A stretch of DNA of 27,307 nucleotides, from NCBI GenBank assembly GCA_003557545.1, contig PWOD01000064.1:1-27307 (forward strand). The letters are read 5' to 3'. Shown here piece after piece: positions 23,022 to 27,307 of this stretch. The notes beneath the pieces are model-generated. The model made no database searches. It saw only the letters and a program-made list of their open reading frames with translations, and was not told where the DNA came from. The translations under genes and the position numbers were made by a program. Origin of the DNA: a bacterium. GTDB taxonomy: Bacteria > T1Sed10-126. Each line of letters begins with the position of its first letter. Within the stretch, counting starts at the first letter, position 1.

Positions 23022-25133
23022 ATGCGTTCGGCAATTATTTTGGGCTTTATCGGGACGGCAATTAGCTGTTTATTGATAGTTTTGCCGGTTGGCGAATTAC
23101 TGGCCGTGGAACCGATAGTTATAAAAAATGCAAATTCTATAAGTTTTGATCTGGCCGGTGATCTGGTAGCAGCCGGTGAAGTGGTTATAAGCTGGAAAGA
23201 TTACCAGTTGACGGCGCCGTTAATCATTTACTGGCAGGAGGGCGATTTAATCTATGCCCAGCGGGGGGCGGTCCTGACTCGTGGGGAGGAGAAAATAAGC
23301 AGTCAGGAGATCGGAATATATCAGCAGACGGGAGAGATCTTTGCATCTGATATAAGTGGTGCTCTTGAACCATGGGAGACTACAGCCCGTCGGATTGAGG
23401 GTGATCTGGATGGACGGTTAACCATGCACCGGGCAAGACTGACCACCTGCGATTCGGAAAATCCTCATTATTATTTTACCGGCAGCCGGTTTTATTATTA
23501 TCCGGGTGATAGGTTGACTGGATATAATGTAACCATGTGGGTTGGAGCAGTTCCTGTATTTTATCTGCCCTGGATAGGGGTTGATCTTGGTGATCGCTTG
23601 AGACGCTGGCAGCTGCGGCCGGGATATAGTTCACGGGATGGTTTAAAGCTGGAAGCAAACTATCGATATCTGTTGCCCCTGGACGGGAAACCTTTTGCCA
23701 GTACGATCTATTCTGAGTGGAGTGAATATGTCAGACCGGGATTTGGACTTGATTTTGATCTAATGGATGACCAGCAGCAGGCTTATCTATCTTATTTTCA
23801 ATCAAGTCGCCGACCATTAGTTGAGGATGCTGAAGGGAAGATAGTCAGGGCTGATCAGCGTGAGGATGTGTGGAAATTAGGGGCTGAAATAAAATATCAT
23901 TTTTTGGATGAGCGCTGGCGATTTAAAACAGCTGCTAACTGGACAAATTATCAGCGTTTCAATCGTGATTTTAGCCGGCAGCTGGCTCCCCGCGCTGAAT
24001 CCGACCGCTGGGTTAAAGGTGGATTGTTTTACCGGGGGGAAAGATCGCTTCTGCGGCTGGAAGCGCGGGAAGATGAGAGGGTGGTGCCGGGGGGCGGGTT
24101 TGCTGATTTCGAACGGTATAATGCAGTTATGCCCGGACTTTCATATCAGATTTTTCCTGTTCTGACAGAATTTTATGGCTGGTTCTTTTATTCTGATTTG
24201 ACTTTCGAACTTGATCGGACTTATACCGAAGAGACTGAACGCTATTTATGGAGCGGTAGAACAGAGGCTACAGTTTCAAAAAATATTATACAGAATCGGT
24301 TTTTTAGTCAGTCGTTGCGGTTGGCTTATGGTTTTAATTATAATGAAGTTCCCGGGCCGGATGGTTTTGAAATGCGCGATCATGGTGATGTTGGTTTTGA
24401 GCTTACCAATCGCGTACGTTTGCCTTTGCGGTCAACTGTGGAGCTTGATTATAGTCTTCAGCGAAGAACGTCTCGAAAGTCGGAAGCGGTTGTGGGAGAG
24501 GTGCTGGGGGTTGCACAGCAGTCGGAAGAGAATGCGTTAGATCGACATCGGCTGGATGCTGCATTAACTTTGCGCAGGAACAGTTCTTATTTTGAATTAT
24601 CAGGCGGATATGATCTACGAAATCCGGTCGATCAACAGCTTGATTCTGACAGCCGGCTCTTGCCGGTGATAGTTCATGCCAATCTACGTCCAGGAGAAAA
24701 TTGGGATTGGCATCAGTACCTTCGTTATGATCCGCGCGATGGTGATATCTGGCAGGCCAATACAAAATGGCGGTTTGACCATGGAGACCGGCTTGAGCTC
24801 TCCCTGGGCTGGAATTATAACCGGGATCAAGCGGGTGAGCACAGGTCATTTTTAGAGCATGGTTTTGATTGGACCATTGTCCCGAAAAATTTGCGTCTGC
24901 GTGGTCAGGTTTCATATGATCTGGAGGAATCAGATTTTGATGAGATGAGATTTTTGCTGGACCGGAATCTGCATTGTTGGGATATGCAGCTGATGTACAG
25001 AGAACTATCAGATGCAGATCGGCAGATCTGGATGATGTTAACCCTGTCTGATTATCCTGACAGAGGTCTGGGAATGGAACGTGATATTGAGACTGATGAG
25101 GTGGATCTTACCGGTTCGATTCCGCGGGAATAG
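23022..25133 (+). CDS. lptD: LptD/OstA-like LPS-assembly outer-membrane protein
   Basis: Outer-membrane beta-barrel that, in Proteobacteria, inserts LPS into the outer leaflet with LptE. The 703 residues comprise a signal peptide (about 1-28), an OstA/LptA-like N-terminal domain (about 30-115, GDLVAAGEVVISW, QGDLIY-like strands), the conserved TTCDSENPHYYF (141-152) and AVPVFYLPW (176-184), and then alternating amphipathic strands with many aromatic and charged residues to about 690, typical of the barrel. Mature-chain cysteines are only C143 and C652 (see findings). GGAAG at about 23004 is the nearest ribosome site and is weak. The lptF-like gene follows. Presence of this gene marks a diderm. 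Confidence 0.9.
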   Translation: MRSAIILGFIGTAISCLLIVLPVGELLAVEPIVIKNANSISFDLAGDLVAAGEVVISWKDYQLTAPLIIYWQEGDLIYAQRGAVLTRGEEKISSQEIGIYQQTGEIFASDISGALEPWETTARRIEGDLDGRLTMHRARLTTCDSENPHYYFTGSRFYYYPGDRLTGYNVTMWVGAVPVFYLPWIGVDLGDRLRRWQLRPGYSSRDGLKLEANYRYLLPLDGKPFASTIYSEWSEYVRPGFGLDFDLMDDQQQAYLSYFQSSRRPLVEDAEGKIVRADQREDVWKLGAEIKYHFLDERWRFKTAANWTNYQRFNRDFSRQLAPRAESDRWVKGGLFYRGERSLLRLEAREDERVVPGGGFADFERYNAVMPGLSYQIFPVLTEFYGWFFYSDLTFELDRTYTEETERYLWSGRTEATVSKNIIQNRFFSQSLRLAYGFNYNEVPGPDGFEMRDHGDVGFELTNRVRLPLRSTVELDYSLQRRTSRKSEAVVGEVLGVAQQSEENALDRHRLDAALTLRRNSSYFELSGGYDLRNPVDQQLDSDSRLLPVIVHANLRPGENWDWHQYLRYDPRDGDIWQANTKWRFDHGDRLELSLGWNYNRDQAGEHRSFLEHGFDWTIVPKNLRLRGQVSYDLEESDFDEMRFLLDRNLHCWDMQLMYRELSDADRQIWMMLTLSDYPDRGLGMERDIETDEVDLTGSIPRE

Positions 25134-25284
25134 AGACAGCAGTAGTTGTGATTTAGATCGCGATGGTTGCAGTTTGTTATATTTTGGAATATTTTGTTAA
25201 TTAAGAGAGTGGGATTGTTTTTTCAAGCTGGTCAAAACAGATCACTGGTGGATATTTTTTTAAACTGGATGGTTGTTGATAGGT

Positions 25285-26415
25285 ATGAAATTTAAAACTC
25301 GTTATATTTTACATGAACTTACTGTACCTTTTTTGTTGGGCCTTGCGCTGTTCACCGGTGTGTTTTTAATGCATGGTTTATATGATCTGACAGAATCTGT
25401 TATTAGTCATGGGTTTTCCTTTCCGAGGATGTTTTTGCTGGTACTGTCTGGTTTGCCTGAAACATTTTTTTTAACTGCTCCGATGGCAGCTATACTTGGA
25501 GTTTTGATGGGTTATGGAAGGTTAGCTGCGGATAATGAGCTGGTTGCTTTTCGGGTTGCGGGATTTTCCCTGATTTCGTTGATAATTCCAGCCCTGGTGG
25601 CCTCCTTGCTCCTTTCAGGGGGATTGCTGGCTCTCAGGCAGTATGGGCAACCGGCACTGGGCCGGGCCCGGGTTAATCTGCTTGAGCAGATGGCGATGCC
25701 GGCACCAGAGAGATTAATGGCAGCCGAAAGTTATCTCGAGCTTGGTCCCTATACGATTTACGCTGCAAGCGTTGAAGGTAATCAGATGGGTGATGTTTAC
25801 CTGGAAGATAGATCCGGGCCATATCCGATTGATATTTATGCTCGTCAGGCCTCATGGATAAGATATTCTCCCGAACTTTATCTGCTCCGGCTGGAAGATG
25901 GCAGCATGCATCAAAATCCTGATGAGGCCGATTACCGTGTGTTGAGTTTCCAGCGGCAGGATGTTCAGATTGATCTAACAGAGGTGGTCGGCCGTTCAAT
26001 ATCCGGGGGTGAGGAGACCACTTCGATTGTCGATCTATACCGCCGCAAAGAGAGTTCGTACAAGCGTTATCTGGAGGGAAAAAAACAGCTGGCCGAGGCG
26101 GAAAAAATTGTTAGATTGAGGGAGAATTATCGGGAAGATTTATTGGAGTTTCACCGGGCACTGGCCCTTCCGCTGGCCCCGTTTTTTCTGGTGCTTATTG
26201 CTGCACCACTGGGGATGTTAGCCCGACAGAGTGGGAAGGCAATCGGGTTCATTTTAAGTCTGCTGTTAATTTTCTTGTATTATCTGTTTTCTATTCTAAT
26301 CGAACCGTTAGCCATCCAGGGATTGGTTCCTGCAGGGTTAGCCCTCTGGGTGCCCAATATTTTATTTGGGCTGTTGGGTATCGTGTTGATCTACCGGTTA
26401 CAGGAACGGGGCTGA
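25285..26415 (+). CDS. lptF: LptF/LptG-family permease, LptF-like
   Basis: Second transmembrane partner of the LptB2FG exporter. From ATG 25285 the 376 residues begin KFKTRYILHELTVPFLLGL, match the LptF N-terminus and contain the TAPMAAILGVLMGYGRLAADNEL and FRVAGFSL segments typical of LptF, then a periplasmic beta domain (about 130-255) and three C-terminal helices (from about 290). The open frame reaches TTG 25273, but the four extra residues do not fit the family. No strong ribosome site is visible. The 151-bp gap after lptD has no terminator that I can see. Assignment as LptF rather than LptG is by eye. Confidence 0.85.
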   Translation: MKFKTRYILHELTVPFLLGLALFTGVFLMHGLYDLTESVISHGFSFPRMFLLVLSGLPETFFLTAPMAAILGVLMGYGRLAADNELVAFRVAGFSLISLIIPALVASLLLSGGLLALRQYGQPALGRARVNLLEQMAMPAPERLMAAESYLELGPYTIYAASVEGNQMGDVYLEDRSGPYPIDIYARQASWIRYSPELYLLRLEDGSMHQNPDEADYRVLSFQRQDVQIDLTEVVGRSISGGEETTSIVDLYRRKESSYKRYLEGKKQLAEAEKIVRLRENYREDLLEFHRALALPLAPFFLVLIAAPLGMLARQSGKAIGFILSLLLIFLYYLFSILIEPLAIQGLVPAGLALWVPNILFGLLGIVLIYRLQERG

Positions 26416-26443
26416 GTTATTTTAGGTTTTGTACCAAAGGATA

Positions 26444-27094
26444 TTAGAGATTTCGTTTGGCCAGCATGATGTCGATTCTGTCGGAAACTGTCTCCATCCT
26501 GTCTGAGATAGATGCAATAAGATGGACCAGATCCCTCGCCTGCATTTTTTCGGCCAGATCCAGCTCTTCATGTTCGAAGATATCACTGATCAGTTTCCAT
26601 TCTATCTGATCGATTTTCTGTTCGGCATTTTCTACTTGCTGGGCTCGTTTGCTGGCCTCTTTCCAGCTTTTATCAAGCACATCAATTATTTTAAGTAGGG
26701 GGTCCAGACAGTCCACGACCTCAACCGTGAGTTCTTTAACCCGGGGGAGCAGGTCTTCCGGTATGTAGGGATTTTGCTGGGCAACGAAATCACTGATTGT
26801 TTCGGCCCGGTTAGCGATTTTGTCTATTAGCTCGACCAGACTGATATAATCGCCACGGTATGCGGGCATGAAGGCTCCCTCATAGATTTTTAACTCGATC
26901 TCTCGGCGGATCTCATCAGCTGCATGTTCGGCCTCATGCACCTGGTATGAGAGGTCACGAAATTTTTTATCCCCTTTTAGATATAACTGCATCATTTGGG
27001 AAAAAGTTTCAAGACAGTCCTGAACAGATTCTAACTGTTGGTTTATTAGTTGTTTTACATCATCTTCTCTTTGACCAAAAAACAAAGTTATCAC
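26444..27094 (-). CDS. DUF47 / PhoU-like helical protein
   Basis: All-helical protein of the DUF47 (TIGR00153, PhoU-related) family, 216 residues, with the pattern VHEAEHAADEIRREIE (52-67), LVELIDKIANRAETISD (86-102) and a second metal-binding-like half DQIEWKLISDIFEHEELDLAEK and LIASISDRMETVSDRIDIML. Family members are usually encoded beside a Pit-type phosphate permease and probably regulate it. No permease is visible: the downstream neighbour lptF is convergent (28-bp gap) and the upstream 213 bp hold no gene. Start is GTG 27094, weakly supported by AAGG only two bases away; TTG at 27085 is possible. Confidence 0.88.
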   Translation of the reverse strand: MITLFFGQREDDVKQLINQQLESVQDCLETFSQMMQLYLKGDKKFRDLSYQVHEAEHAADEIRREIELKIYEGAFMPAYRGDYISLVELIDKIANRAETISDFVAQQNPYIPEDLLPRVKELTVEVVDCLDPLLKIIDVLDKSWKEASKRAQQVENAEQKIDQIEWKLISDIFEHEELDLAEKMQARDLVHLIASISDRMETVSDRIDIMLAKRNL

Positions 27095-27307
27095 AACCTT
27101 GATAGAAATTTGAATTACAACCCTCTAATTATGGTTGGTTGTTGTGAAAAAATTAAGAGTTTTCTACCCTGTTTTTGAAAATTTATTGAGTCTACCGCAA
27201 CAAGTCCAAGTTTATCAAGTTTTTTATGACATACAATATTTTTGTTCTTTGTTGTCCATTAAATAAAATATTTCACGATAAACGGATAAGAGGCCAATTT
27301 TTGTCCC

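Noticed and set aside
24403-24915. 170-codon open frame on the minus strand inside lptD
   Set aside because: It lies wholly antisense to a well-supported coding region, has no ribosome site, and shows no recognisable domain; composition looks like a frame shadow.
27144-27266. Small plus-strand gene of 40 residues
   Set aside because: No ribosome site, no recognised family and AT-rich context; kept only as an observation on the edge region.
1-27307. CRISPR arrays, tRNA or rRNA genes, integrases or transposases
   Set aside because: I looked for regularly spaced 25-40 bp repeats, cloverleaf-like segments and recombinase motifs and saw none; this was by eye and a tRNAscan or profile search could overrule it.

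Overview
This window reads as housekeeping chromosome from an anaerobic, outer-membrane-bearing (diderm) Firmicute, most likely of the Halanaerobiales type. The ribosome-linked and metabolic gene blocks are Firmicute in content and order (rplU-prp-rpmA-obgE-proB-proA-nadD-yqeK-LCP-rsfS; xseA-xseB-ispA-dxs-tlyA-recN). The same window also carries an LptD-like outer-membrane LPS assembly protein and two LptF/LptG-type permeases, which only a cell with an outer membrane needs. Genus-level assignment is not possible from what I can see. GC looks mid-40s percent by eye, falling in the intergenic region near 22.7-23.0 kb and at the right edge.

Layout. (1) 1-8163, plus strand, tightly packed: the 3' part of xseA, then xseB, ispA, dxs, tlyA, recN, an M50 membrane metalloprotease and a glycerol-dehydrogenase-fold protein that lacks the usual metal-binding histidines. 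(2) 8297-9244, minus: a membrane-anchored SH3b-repeat protein with a good promoter of its own. (3) 9423-12051, plus: a GAF/HD-GYP protein (probable cyclic-di-GMP phosphodiesterase) followed by an LptG-like permease. (4) 12060-22511, minus: a run of 14 co-directional genes from rplU down to a nucleoside-phosphorylase-fold protein, mostly with overlapping or nearly touching ends; an alaR-alaT pair and hpt lie near its distal end. (5) 22512-23021: a 510-bp AT-rich gap with a probable rplU leader and promoter and two groups of short repeats. (6) 23022-26415, plus: lptD-like and lptF-like genes. (7) 26444-27094, minus: a DUF47/PhoU-like protein, then AT-rich sequence to the edge.

How the genes fit together. 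ispA and dxs supply isoprenoid precursors (polyprenyl carriers, quinones). xseA/B and recN serve DNA repair. The minus-strand run joins ribosome assembly (bL21, bL27, Obg, RsfS) to NAD, proline, alanine and purine-salvage functions. The Lpt genes form a partial LPS transport set split between two loci, one of them next to the HD-GYP gene.

I found no phage, CRISPR, secretion or defence island and nothing that amounts to a new system. The points most worth a second look are: a Prp protease gene kept beside an L27 that has no cleavable N-terminal extension; an LptD with exactly two cysteines in the mature chain; a dehydrogenase-fold protein with a degraded metal site; start-site anomalies in tlyA and the M50 gene; a degenerate LCP protein; and structured repeats in the 22.5-23.0 kb gap.
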